Part shown: piece by piece, positions 45,407 through 57,960 of the stretch | Layout of the letters: every line of letters starts with the position of its first letter | How positions within the stretch are numbered: the stretch's first letter is position 1 | DNA from: Silene conica | Taxonomy: Eukaryota > Streptophyta > Magnoliopsida > Caryophyllales > Caryophyllaceae | Assembly: GCA_029255685.2 (NCBI GenBank) | Contig: CM055312.2 | Location: 69,268,792 to 69,332,791 of the forward strand | Reading direction: 5' to 3' | Length of the DNA stretch: 64,000 bases | Position numbers and translations under genes: made by a program | The notes under the pieces: generated by a model | Seen by the model: the letters and a program-made list of their open reading frames with translations, nothing else | Databases searched by the model: none | Told to the model about the DNA's origin: nothing

Positions 45407-47001
45407 TGTACACAGTAGCAACAACACAACAACAACAAAGAAAAATAATAAAAATAATATAATAATAATTGTAATAATAATAATGTATATAATAATGACA
45501 ATAGTATCTAGGTACAACAACAAACATGCAACAAACACGACAATAACAACAAACACGACAACAGCAACATCGAAACCCGAACATACCCGACACCAACTTC
45601 GCGACACCACCGACACTAGCTTGGTCCCTCACCACCGACACCACTGGCCCCAACCTAAAGTTCGTACTACCCACTACAACTTCCACCCATAGGTCACCAC
45701 CAAAGACCACCACAGCAACCACCACGACCGCCCCAAAACAGCCTGCACACTCACAAACTCTCTACGTTCAGCACCCATCTCCGACACCCTCTATTCCCAG
45801 GCTCCTCTCTCTCTCCACCGACCCCGACAACTCCACTGGCCACCACCGTGGTCACCACTGACCCACGGTGGTCCCATAGGAGCTCCTTATGACTCGTCTT
45901 TCCCTTTGTAGCCGCCTCGACAAACACCGTAAAAACATGAACAACCCATCTTGCTCTCTGTTTTGACGCCACCGTGTGCCCACTACAAACCCGCCTCTAG
46001 CCACCAACGCCGTTACTCTAACCACCCTTGTAACCACCTCTACGTCTACCACCTCCCACAACCCTAACGGTGGTAACCACTAGAACTCGACACCCTTACT
46101 ACCATCTGAAACAACCGCTAAAGACGGTTCCACAACAATCCTTAACCCTTTGTTTTTGTCGCCCTTAAACACCCTAACTGGTGGTGGTGCTCCGGCCACC
46201 ACTCGCTACCCTACACCCACCGACATATATTATCTACGTCCTACTCCGACTACCCAAGCAACGAGTACCCCAAACGACACAAAATGCCATTGAAAAACAA
46301 AGTAAAACGAAGCAAGGTAACGTAATAATATGAATATAAGTCGAAAAACGAAGCTTACTTGGTAGTCACGGTGTTTGGCGATGGTGATGATGATGGTTAC
46401 TCACGGTGGCTGTAAGTTGCCTAGGGTTTTAGGTGTTAGGGGGTGTCGATGCTACTATTACTATTTTATCGATCTTGGGTTTGGTAGGTGGAAGGTATGT
46501 CGACAACAAGGGTTTTAGGGTTAGGTGTGACAATTGGACAAGCCCATTATCTTATTACTCGGTCCATCACGCATCTCGAGGCTATGTCCCATTCTCAACT
46601 CGTAAATTAAAATAAACAAGTACGTCATGATTATATTTATATTAATTAAATTAATTATGAGAATATATTTTTATTAGAACTAACATAAAATATATAAAAT
46701 TACGATTTAAATATAATCATGACGTAATTAAGAAAACAAGTATAAATGAGAAATCAATATAAAATATGAAATATATTTAATTAAAAATATATTATCAAAA
46801 TAAAGAAAATATGAATGAAATGTCATTTTACGAAGTAATCATCAAATATAAAATGATTATGAAATACGAATTAATCGTAGAAAGACGATTTATAAAATAA
46901 TAATAGTTTACGTAAAATACTTCATAAACATTCCGTTTGAAATACGTGTATCAAACATGGTTTGACTGCCGTTGACCGAGGCTAAAATACGGGGTATTAC
47001 A
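44552..47001 (-). repeat. 3' LTR (incomplete) of the LARD-like element
   Basis: It aligns with 51233-53503 and ends CGGGGTATTACA next to the purine tract. It contains an (AAT)n tract at 45336-45406 and Thr/Pro-coding-looking CCACC-rich sequence (45560-46260) whose open frames are composition artefacts. Confidence 0.8.
45336..45406 (+). repeat. (AAT)n microsatellite
   Basis: About 23 uninterrupted AAT repeats within the LTR. The equivalent place in the other LTR is (ACT)n. Confidence 0.95.
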
Positions 47002-47170
47002 GTCTTCCCTCCTTAAAATGAACTTCGTCCCGAAGTTCGCCACCCCGTAATGTTAACAAAACACCCCCACAAGCATGAGACAAACATAAGGAGTATATAT
47101 ATATATAAGCTCCAAAACGCGAAGTGTTACATTCTATCCCCCTTAAGAAACTTTGTCCCCAAAGTTTAAC
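47002..47170 (-). other. Polypurine tract and two end-of-pol-like motifs
   Basis: The minus strand reads AAGGAGGGAAGAC just before the LTR start. Ahead of it lie two pieces typical of the region after Gypsy pol: ELRDEVHFKEGRL-like (around 47005-47045) and KLWGQSFLRGIE-like (around 47127-47170). They show Gypsy ancestry of an element that otherwise lacks coding sequence. Confidence 0.5.
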
Positions 47171-49453
47171 ATACGACAGAAGTACCTGACACTTAAAGAA
47201 CTGCAACATTGATCGAAACATAACAATTAAAACAGCAGACTCCATACATGGTCAAAACTCAGTCAGCCAGTCACGACTACCACTTAGCCAGATCGTAAAC
47301 CATCAAGATTTTACAATCCTAGCCTCCTTAAAACATGTTTACGTCCCCGTAACTCCATTATAAAATTCTACATCCAAAGCTCAAGAAGATCACCGAAACA
47401 ACAATCACAAATCATCTGATAAGTTAAGTACTCTATACTAGGCAACTAGCATCCAAATTTTAAAGCAACAACCTACTTATCAATTTCATGCTACACAGTA
47501 AAACAAAATCAAGGTGACTACCACTTTTATACCTTAGAAATTTTGATGAAAAGTTAACACATTCACATCAATGTAAACAATCAGCTAACTCATAGTTCAT
47601 AGTTGACAGATTAATACATTTCATGCTCATAATCATATTATAGAAGCAAAATCATGATTATGCACACAAGTTTTAGAAAAGACTTTAGGCAATTATTTAA
47701 TTAACGTAATTATACACGGAGCAAAAGTATAACTCACGAGATATTCACCAATCATAGACCAGCAAATCATCTCAGCATTTCTAGGTACAATTGAGTTAAA
47801 TTCATATAGGTACATTTCTCATCTACTCACATTACATCATTTATCATGAAACCGGTAATAAATATAACTTGCAACATAAGAGTTTTATTATCATATAATA
47901 AAGTTCATGTTCGTATCATATGCCTACTGTTCATGCCACTATGTCATATCAGAATATTACATGGTTACATCACATAATTCATATTTCATTAAACTTTTAT
48001 ATTTAAAACTTTCATAACTTACATTTTCAACAATCACACATCATGCTGCAACTTTAAAAAAAAACATAAGTAAATAACCGCTTAGCCATTTTGTAAGGTA
48101 TTATAGTTTTAAGAAAATATAATCAATCAACTAATTATAGGAAAAAAATCAAACCCAAATCTGAAGGGAATTATTTATAACAAATGTTTGAACTCGGTTG
48201 GTCTGAATAGAAACTTTACAGCAATTAAACAAAAAATTGGGCAACTTGCAAAAATCACTATTAAATAACGAGTCTTTAAGATTTGACGTGACTTATTATT
48301 TTGAAAACGTGAGTGAATATTCTAAACAGTAGAGTTGGAATCATACATAAACAATAAATACATTTTAAATAATGGTGTTATTTGCAAAAACATGGGTCAA
48401 CACAAGACTGTGCAGTAACAATCTGACCACTATCGAGTAAAATATTTATTTCTCACAAAATATAACTAGTATACACATGAAACCAAAAACATCGAGAAGC
48501 CAAGTCAGAAGGTTATCACACGTAAAATTTTCACATTCATATAGGAAACACATTTTAAATGGCAGCCCGTACAAACAAGATAACATTCTGAAAATTTATC
48601 AATTTTTTTTTGTTCCTTAAAATCACTCCACATTATCACATTTACATACAACCATTCTTCTTCCAAACATGTTGACATATCATCGAAGCATAGAAATCAT
48701 GTTGCACCATATTAGCATTTATTCATCGTTTCAAGCTGTAATTGTCATCTAAAACACGGTAAGGATTGCGAAGCAGAAAAGTAGATCAACTAAATGACTG
48801 AATATTTATACATGTATATAGAATGTAACACATACCTATATGACAATCATGGCTTGGGGCAACATGTTCCTCATATCACTAAACATGGATTGATAAGGCA
48901 AGTAGCAAAATAATAACAATCATAAATCTCAAAATTCGATCACATTTGCCTAGTAAGCCAAACAGTAACTCTTGTAAAGAATAGAGCATTCAAACAAGAA
49001 GTATATACACACTTAAAATAGCAACAAAACAATTATCAACGGACATGACACCCGTTTCGGTCTACTAGCTTTACACATAGGACTTAACTTGATTCCGTAT
49101 CCTGTAACAACATTAACATTTCCTGGCTGGCTTTACTAACCATTCCAGTCAATCATGGTCATATCTATCCTACATCTAACGTCCGAGGTAGCTATAGCTT
49201 ATGGTGCTTCTATCATCAACTCATTACACATATCATTATCCTATATCTCTACCTAAGGGTTCAGGGATCATAAAACCGCATGCATATCATCATATAGTTC
49301 ATAATTCACAACTCATGCCGTCCATACACTAAAATGTCACTCAACTATTCAAATAATCCAGCATGCCAATGTCAACCATATACTTTCATTGCACATCATT
49401 AACCATGTATCACATCATTACTTACCTCATTCCGCTCCTGCAAACTGTTAGTA
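47171..49453. other. Non-coding internal region of the LARD-like element
   Basis: AT-rich, no sustained open frame, no recognised motif or repeat. Confidence 0.6.
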
Positions 49454-49458
49454 CAATA

Positions 49459-50454
49459 TGTGGGGAATAAAGCATATATTCGCCCTAAACTTGCAGGATT
49501 ATAATGAAAATTACAGTTGTGATTATTGTCATAACATAAATAAAAACATGAAAAAGAATACAACCTTGGGTCCTTGCTTGAATAGGCCTAAGAACAGGAA
49601 TTAAAGTAAATTCCCTCCTATAACTTGCACCCAAGACTTTGTTTGAGATGATGCCGCGTGTGCTAGAAAATACTCTCCAATTGCCTTGCAATATGGGGAG
49701 AGCTATTGAGATTTTAGATGTGAGATCTGAGTTTTGGGAGAAGAATGCTCTCAAAACCCTAATTGTCAGAATTATGATTCAACAGTTACTGACATAAGGA
49801 GAAAGACTCTCCTTATGTAGCTACAAGGGGGGCGGCCGAATTGGACTTGTGTAAGGGTGGGCTTTCTCCACTCTTACCTTATTCCTTTGCGTGATTCGAC
49901 CCGATTAGCTAAATATTATTCGGGGGAATTTTTATTATAAATCGCATACGTGTTATCAGGTATTAATGCAGTCGATGTATTAATAATGGCCTGATAAAAT
50001 TACGATATTGTATAATTACCCAAATTAATATAACTGTTTATATTAATACGCGAATACAATATTTAATTAAATATAACTGCTTATATTTAATTTTACGAAT
50101 TAAACATGTAATCCGTATTAGCTAAAATTATTTAATCCGTATTAAATAATAATCTCAACATCTTATTGACTAATTTAATAGTCAATACCTCTGACTAACT
50201 GTTTAGTCATATTCGGCATAAATGTGACTGTATTTTCATACCTTCACATCTCTCAAACGTGTCCTATAGGTGTGACGTATAGGGACCAGTTGATCACCGC
50301 CATCCGTATGACAATAACGTCAAACTTATCTAGCAAGCCAACCGTTATTGATAAACGTGGATCAACTGGTAATAATACAGAAGTATGCCCTTGTGATCCT
50401 TAAAGAGATTTAATAAGCCATTGTACTTAATTGTCAAGGACACCAGCCCCAACA
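49459..50454 (-). mobile_element. Copia solo LTR, 996 bp, exact 5-bp TSD
   Basis: On the minus strand it begins TGTTGGGGCTGGTGTCC and ends TTATTCCCCACA. CAATA is duplicated exactly on both sides (49454-49458 and 50455-50459). CTTGGGTGCAAG and GTTCTTAGGCC inside link it to the fragment at 16781-17545. It lies inside the LARD-like element, so it came later. Confidence 0.85.
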
Positions 50455-50459
50455 CAATA

Positions 50460-50674
50460 TAGGCAAGGTCAGATCTTTTATTTGTTACTACCCACTCTCT
50501 GCATCACTCAAGGCTACCAGGTTAGACTGATAGGGCCAATGGCTTGGTTTAAGGGGGACCTTAACTCATCCCAATCCTGGGGCTCCTAACAGTTACTAGT
50601 CTGGGGTTCATTTTATTTGACTCTTCCTATGTTCATTAATTTTATTCATTTGTTATTAGGCCTGAGGATCGTTC
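50460..50674. other. Leader region of the LARD-like element
   Basis: Sequence between the Copia solo LTR and the primer-binding site. Nothing else is recognised. Confidence 0.5.
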
Positions 50675-50686
50675 GCTCTGATACCA
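50675..50686 (-). promoter_or_regulatory. Primer-binding site (initiator Met tRNA) of the LARD-like element
   Basis: The minus strand reads TGGTATCAGAGC three bases after the LTR end. Confidence 0.85.
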
Positions 50687-50689
50687 CTT

Positions 50690-51846
50690 TGTAACACCCC
50701 CATTTATTTAAGAGCCTTTAGCAAGACATTCTCAAATAAATAGAGCTGTTACCATCTCGGAATGTCCGAGGTAGTGAATAACAAAGTAAAACAATACAAA
50801 GTACTTTATATATAAAAACTGATTAAATTTAAACTTCTGGTATTATAACTATTACGCAAAGAATAAAAGTACAACTGATAACATCTAAGTATGTGATCTA
50901 ATTCTAAGTAGGTTCAAGCCAGGTCTCACTCCTTGCCCAAGCTCCTAGTCCATCTGTCTCTGACTTGTAGAGTCTACTCCCCATTCCGGATCATCGTAGG
51001 TGTACACGAATACACTGTCAACCTCGCGGTTGAGTAGGGTAACACAATAATAAATAAAGCAACAAATATGATATGCAAATGCCATGATATACTCGAGCTC
51101 AATCACAATCTCAATCTCAAACCCGAAACACCAATCTCAAACCCGAAACACCAAGCCATACCGAACCTCCCGGCAGACTATAATCGGTCGTCACCGAACA
51201 CCAACTCAATAGCTGATAAGACACCAGGCCTGGTCTGCAGAACCACCCTGGGCTTTATATCAAATCAATATCCATTCCGTAACTTTCTCAGTAACCAATG
51301 CATATGTCATGCTCATGAATGCAACAATACTCTTAATCAATCATGCTATTAAATAATGAAATGCTCATGCCAAGAATAATAATCAACACTCAATCCAACC
51401 AATATCATTCTCATATTACTCATGCTCAGCATCCATAACACACAATCCAACAACCATTCATAACACATCATAGAGTATAGTGTCAGTGTATCCTACCTGG
51501 AACAGCAATATAGTCCAAAAGCAAGCCAACGAGTAAACAGAATAATGCAACCTCAAATCATCACCTAACAATATAATATACGTAATCACTAACTAATATA
51601 ATTACGTAAACAAATATAATATATCAATTATTCAAATTAACGATTTAAATAATATATTACGCATAACGAGACCGTAATAAACATAACTACTTCAATAATA
51701 AACATACCACTAATAATATTAATATTAACAATAATTATTAATATTAACAATAATTAACAATATTAACATATAATAGTAACATCTACTGACAAATAATAAT
51801 ACGAATGTAATATATACTGCTACTAATGTAACATATAATACATACA

Positions 51847-51899
<53 letters not shown>

Positions 51900-53503
51900 A
51901 TAATAATAATAATAATAATCAGCAACAACACAATAACAACAAAGAAAAATAATAAAAATAATATAATAATAATTGTAATAATAATAATGTATATAATAAT
52001 GACAATAGTATCTAGGTACAGCAACAAACATGCAACAAACACGACAATAACAACAAACACGACAACAGCAACATCGAAACCCGAACATACCCAACACCAA
52101 CTTCGCGACACCACCGACACTAGCTTGGTCCCTCACCACCGACACCACTGGCCCCAACCTAAAGTTCGTACTACCCACTACAACTTCCACCCATAGGTCA
52201 CCACCAAAGACCACCACAGCAACCACCACGACCGCCTCAAAACAGCCTGCACACTCACAAACTCTCTACGTTCAGCACCCATCTCCGACACCCTCTATTC
52301 CCACGCTCCTCTCTCTCCACCGACCCCGACAACTCCACTGGCCACCACCGTGGTCACCACTGACCCACGGTGGTCCCATAGGAGCTCCTTATGACTCGTC
52401 TTTCCTTTTGTAGCCGCCTCGACAAACACCGTAAAAACAGGAACAACCCATCTTGCTCTCTGTTTTGACGCCACCGTGTGCCCACTACAAACCCGCCTCT
52501 AGCCACCAACGCCGTTACTCTAACCACCCTTGTAACCACCTCTACGTCTACCACCTCCCACAACCCTAACGGTGGTAACCACTAGACCTCGACACCCTTA
52601 CTACCATCTGAAACAACCGCTAAAGACGGTTCCACAACAATCCTTAACCCTTTGTTTTTGTCGCCCTTAAACACCCTAACTGGTGGTGGTGCTCCGTCCA
52701 CCACTCGCTACCCTACACCCACCGACATATATTATCTACGTCCTACTCCGACTACCCAAGCAACGAGTACCCCAAACGACACAAAATGCCATTGAAAAAC
52801 AAAGTAAAACGAAGCAAGGTAACGTAATAATATGAATATAAGTCGAAAAAGCGAAGCTTATTTGGTAGTCACGGTGTTTGGCGATGGTGATGATGATGGT
52901 TACTCACGGTGGCTGTAAGTTGCCTAGGGTTTTAGGTGTTAGGGGGTGTCGATGCTACAATTACTATTTTGTCGATCTTGGGTTTGGTAGGTGGAAGGTA
53001 TGTCGACAACAAGGGTTTTAGGGTTAGGTGTGACAATTGGACAAGCCCATTATCTTATTACTCGGTCCATCACGCATCTCGAGGCTATGTCCCGTTCTCA
53101 ACTCGTAAATTAAAATAAACAAGTACGTCATGATTATATTTATATTAATTAATTTAATTATGAGAATATAATTTTATTAGAACTAACATAAAATATATAA
53201 AATTACGATTTAAATATAATCATGACGTAAATAAGAAAACAAGTATAAATGAGAAATCAATATAAAATATGAAATATATTTAACTAAAAATATATTATCA
53301 AAATAAAGAAAATACGAATGAAATGCCATTTTACGAAGTAATCATCAAATATAAAATGATTATGAAATACGAATTAATCGTAGAAATACGATTTATAAAT
53401 AATAATAGTTTATGTAAAATACTTCATAAACATTCCGTTTGAAATACGTGTATCAAACATGGTTTGACTGCCGTTGACCGAGGCTAAAATACGGGGTATT
53501 ACA
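50690..53503 (-). repeat. 5' LTR of the LARD-like element, 2.8 kb
   Basis: It runs from TGTAACACCCCCATTTATTT to CGGGGTATTACA (plus-strand reading). It resembles the solo LTR at 27110-34942 over its whole length and the 3' LTR over its 44552-47001 part. Confidence 0.85.
51846..51919 (+). repeat. (ACT)n followed by (AAT)n microsatellite
   Basis: About 17 ACT repeats switch to seven AAT repeats, at the place where the partner LTR has only AAT repeats. Confidence 0.95.
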
Positions 53504-54055
53504 CTTACGCACTCGACAACTTCAAGCCGACCGTTTTTTTCCCTATGGGTCCCCCTCCCTCTAAGGTAACATGCGCGAATAATCTTAGGCATTTTGACAC
53601 AAATATATAAGTAAAATTACAAAATAAACTGTTGGTTAATACAACGACATTGATGTAGGCATTTTGGCTCAATAATTTGTTTAACGTTATTAAAATAAGT
53701 CTATTAAAAAATTTGATAAAAGTGAATAGATGAAGGAAATGAAATGACTAGTTCTTAGTAACAACCAAAAAGGCACCTTCACCATTCAACAAGGTCGACC
53801 CGTCCAAAGGTTCCTATATATTATTGTTCGTGTATGATATTTGATGATAGTCAGTCATGCGTGATGGTATTTCATTATCCGTATAGTGATTATTTTATGT
53901 ATGGTTTAATCTAATTAAATAATTACATTTCCCTTAAACTTAATAATAAATATGTTTTTCATCATATATGCCTAAATCAGTTTTTTTACACCAACAATTA
54001 GTTGAAACATACGCAGATCACCAAAGATGAGGAAAATGTTGCAGTCCCTGTGTAA
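53504..54055 (+). pseudogene. Small two-exon gene, unit 6 copy (promoter and first codons lost to the retrotransposon)
   Basis: The sequence resumes at codon 4 (CTTACGCACTCGAC) and the rest of exon 1 is in frame. Exon 2 (54017-54055) carries one Asp/Glu change and the usual stop. With no start codon or TATA box it cannot be the normal gene. Confidence 0.6.
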
Positions 54056-54401
54056 AATGAAGTCTTATTAAGTGTAGGCCATAATGTTTTTGAAGTCGAT
54101 TCCCTTTTAGTTCAATAATGTGGGTGTTTAATGATGTATTTCGCCGTATTACTGATAATAAAATAAATTGAGTTGGCTAATACATTCAAGAATTTGTGTT
54201 CTTCATTTCACTTTTTTACTGAGGTATGAAACTTATGAAGTCCTCTCCAAACAACTCATAAGCTCAGATGCGCGATGCCTATTTCCATTTCTTTGAAATT
54301 TTACCATCAAATAATAATGGAAACTTATAAAAGTTATGCTTTGATATTCATAACACTAATTAGAACTAGGAATTGACGTGAAATAAAACATGAGAGCAAT
54401 A

Positions 54402-57400
54402 ATCATATTTCTTGCATAAAGCATAATCATAATCATAATAATACTAATGCGCACACACTTGTGAACTATGGGCCCTCATGCCGTTCTAAGAAATTCTTTG
54501 ATGCCTTAAAATGTATTTACAATTTTCAAACATATAAGTCTTCGTATTACCTTGACGTGGATGACCAAACCATATATATAGACACCATACATGCCAAATA
54601 CAAACTTCATACACTTTTACTCGATTAACTTGATGTGAGGGATTTGGTGGGGAGGTCAAATTAGTATTCGGAAGGTTACAACGTTGCCATAACAACATGT
54701 AATAAACTGAAATTTTGAGTCAGTCACTCGACCGACTGTATAATTCACTAGAACAAGTGGACCTATGAAACCTTCTTCCAGCTTTCACTCGACTGAGTAA
54801 GATAGTCACCCAAACGAGTGGAAGTCACTCAGCCGAGTGTATAGCTCACCCGAACAAGGAGAACTAGAGAACATATTGTCAGTCTCCACTCAACTGAGTA
54901 GGGGTCACTCGACCGAGTGAAACTTTCACTGGGTCGAGTGCTATTTGTGGCAAATATGCGAAAATCCGCGTGAGTGTCAACTTCTGCAATATATTGGTAA
55001 TGTAAACGACTGATATACGTAGTTTTTAAAACTTTTTGACATAAAGAAAAAGTTCGAAACACCTAAATTCATTTACCTGCGAAACAACAATAACAATATT
55101 TTAGTTTAAGTCTTCAACCAACATAGCACTAAATTCAAATCTCTAGCTAACACACGTCTTCAACCTCACATATCAAATTTTGAGCTTCCTATATAGTATT
55201 AGCATTCGCAACGAAAATGTCAGAAGCAACAAGAATACCTTTCAGGATAGAGTAAAATTGATATTTGTTAGTAATTAACCATATATTTTGACTTTTAAGA
55301 ACGATAATTTTTTTATCATTTTGCATATAGTCTTTTATAACCATTACTAAGTATACAAAACCCAATGCAAAAGAAGACTCTGATTCGAACACTCCACGTT
55401 CTTAATATTATTTTGATTTTCGTATCAAATAACAAATATCATTTTCAGCCCAATTATTTGTTTGCCTATATCTAACATATTTTTACAAAGAATAAAAATG
55501 CAAACTAATAATTTGGACAAAAAGAGAGACTATATATGTAACAATTACATAAATAATCAATATTACAGAGTATTTTCTACTAGAGGATTTTGGTACTAGT
55601 CTTTCGATTACTTATTGTGTTTTATAGGATTGTATGGTTGAATTATTATGCTAATAATTTTTTGTAATACATGAAATCAAGCACATGTCGACTAAATTTC
55701 GTGATGATCCGATCCGAAGTCATAAAATAAATTAAATTCCTCTCTTTGGCGACTGATTTTTTTAGTTTTGATTTTGGCACAAAAACCATAAAGAGGATAT
55801 GAGACAATTGGTTATGCAGATGATCAAATTGGCCTTCAAAAACATACCTAATATAGAGAGGTAAACAAGTTATTAAGATAACATAAATGGAATAAGTATA
55901 AAATGACCAAGGCGGATGAACTCTGTATACAGCTTAAGTAATTATAAAACTACGTAATTCATAATTATATTTTTGAGCACCTATTACTCCGCTTGATCAT
56001 ATTACTGTACAATTAGAAAACTAAATCAAACACCAATTGAAATCCAAATAATGTGCATATCAAAAATAAAATAAAGAAGTAATACATAAATCGATTGTAT
56101 ATGTACATGCAGTTATATACTAAAGATCTTGGTATTACATTTTATATATAGAATTTTTATATCATGCATAATGTCCAATCAACCGAAGATGAACGATCAA
56201 GTATAAATAATCACAAACAGGAAATTGATGACCTAATCTAAACATTGTGAATTGAAATTTGTTAAAATAGCTAGAGTATGTAGTAAATGCAAAAATATAA
56301 ATTGCAAATGCTAAATTTTGTAATAGATCCAATAAAACTAAGGATTAATTAAATCATCCATGATCATTAGGATTTTATACGCAAATTTAATTGCTGAAGA
56401 AATTTTGTTTTTTATTTATTTTGCAAAATATTTGAACTCATTGAATCAAACATTATTCCCTTTATAATAAACAAACAAACATGAAAATGGAAATCATCAT
56501 CTCTTTCATCCCCGTATCGCACCATACGTGTAAAATGGATAAAATAATATCAAATATATATGGACATGACAACGGGGTTTCATCCCGTAGGCATTATGTT
56601 CTTTTTTCGGTATCCATCGATTTGACCATATTTAACTACGTAAGACAGATATTTCTTCTTAAACAAGAATGTTATTTCGGAGACGGGAAAGTGGAATATA
56701 TAAAAACCCATAAGTTGCAAACGTGAGTCGCAATATTCGTAGAAAAGGTAGTAAACAATAATATTCCTATTATACTTAAATTATCAATCTAGAATACATG
56801 AAATAAATTCGCAATTAAACTCATTACTTCATATTATCCCATTTTTTAGCATTCATTGAGTTCGCTGAATCATGGATAATATCATAGATTCAGAATCATG
56901 ATATTATCCTAATACTAATTATGTACTATCTTAGTAAAGGAGTACAACCAATATAAATATGCCCAATTGACAGACACATTCTACCAAGTAATTCAAAACT
57001 AGCATTCAAATAAATTTTCAACTAGCTTAAAATCTCTAATTTGGTGTGCAAATGGCTGCTTCTTACGCACTCGACAATTTCAAGCCTACCGTTTTTTTCC
57101 CAATGGGTCCCCCTCCCTCTAAGGTAACATGCGCGAATAATCTTAGGCATTTTGACATAAATATATAAGTAAAATTACAAAATAAATTGTTGGTTAATAC
57201 AACGACATTGATGTACGCATTTTGGCTCAATAATTTGTTTAACGTTATTAAAATAACTCTATTAAAAAATTTGATAAAAGTGAATAGATGAAGGAAAGGA
57301 AATGACTAGTTATTAGTAACAACCAAAAAGGCACCTTCACCATTCAACAAGGTCGACCCGTCCAAAGGTTCCTATATATTATTGTTCGTGTATGATATTT

Positions 57401-57960
57401 GATTATAGTCAGTCATGCATGATTGTATTTTATTATCCGTATAGTGATTATTTTATGTATGGTTTACTCTAATTAAAATAATTACATTTTCCTTAAACTT
57501 AATAATCAATATGTTTTTCATCATATATGCTTAAATCATTTTTTTACACTAACAATTAGTTGAAACATACGCATATCACCAAAGATGAGGATAATGTTGC
57601 AGTCCCTGTGTAAAATGAAGTCTTATTAAGTGTAGGCCATAATGTTTTTGAAGTTGATTCCCTTTTAGTTCAATAATGTGGGTGTTTAATGATGTATTTC
57701 GCCTTATTACTGATAATAAAATAAATTGAGTTGGCTAATACATTCAAGAATTTGTGTTCTTCATTTCACTTTTTTTACTGAGGTATGAAACTTATGAAGT
57801 CCTCTCCAAACAACTTAGAAGCTCAAATGCGCGATGCCTATTTCCATTTCTTTGAAATTTTATCATCAAATAATTATGGAAACTTATAAAAGCTATGCCT
57901 TGATATTCATAGCACTAATTAGAACTAGGAATTGACGTGAAATAAAACATGAGAGCAACA
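54402..57960 (+). repeat. Array unit 7 (full length, 3559 bp)
   Basis: Complete unit without insertions. It shares several private variants with unit 9 rather than with unit 8. Confidence 0.9.
57052..57613 (+). pseudogene. Small two-exon gene, unit 7 copy (splice acceptor changed)
   Basis: Exon 1 (57052-57123) and exon 2 (57575-57613) are as in unit 8, but the intron ends CGCAT instead of CGCAG, so the normal acceptor is lost. Another AG (TTGCAG within exon 2) could be used and would change the tail. Promoter and poly(A) signal are present. Confidence 0.5.

Larger units (their letters stand above)
44552..53503 (-). mobile_element. Large non-coding Gypsy-derived retrotransposon (LARD-like) fossil
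   Basis: On the minus strand: LTR (53503 down to 50690, 2.8 kb), primer-binding site (50675-50686), a 3.7-kb internal region without gag or pol, a purine-rich tract (47002-47016), and the second LTR, which is incomplete (47001 down to 44552). The LTRs belong to the same family as the solo LTR at 27110-34942. CTTAC follows at the right edge; the left duplication is gone. The only coding traces are short pieces resembling the end of Gypsy pol (47005-47170). It is broken. A Copia solo LTR (49459-50454) is inserted within the internal region. Confidence 0.75.
42345..54401 (+). repeat. Array unit 6 (interrupted by the 9-kb retrotransposon derivative)
   Basis: It shares the 350-bp deletion with unit 5. 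The unit breaks off near 44551 and resumes at 53504 in exon 1 of the small gene; about 130 bp of unit sequence between these points (promoter, 5' UTR, start codon) is missing. Confidence 0.85.

Noticed and set aside
45257-45972. Long minus-strand frames rich in Ile, Tyr or Val
   Set aside because: Translation of the (AAT)n tract and CCACC-rich LTR sequence; the same frames recur in the other LTR.
46433-46615. 60-codon plus-strand frame, repeated identically at 52936-53118
   Set aside because: Both copies lie in LTRs of one element; the identity reflects LTR kinship, not selection.
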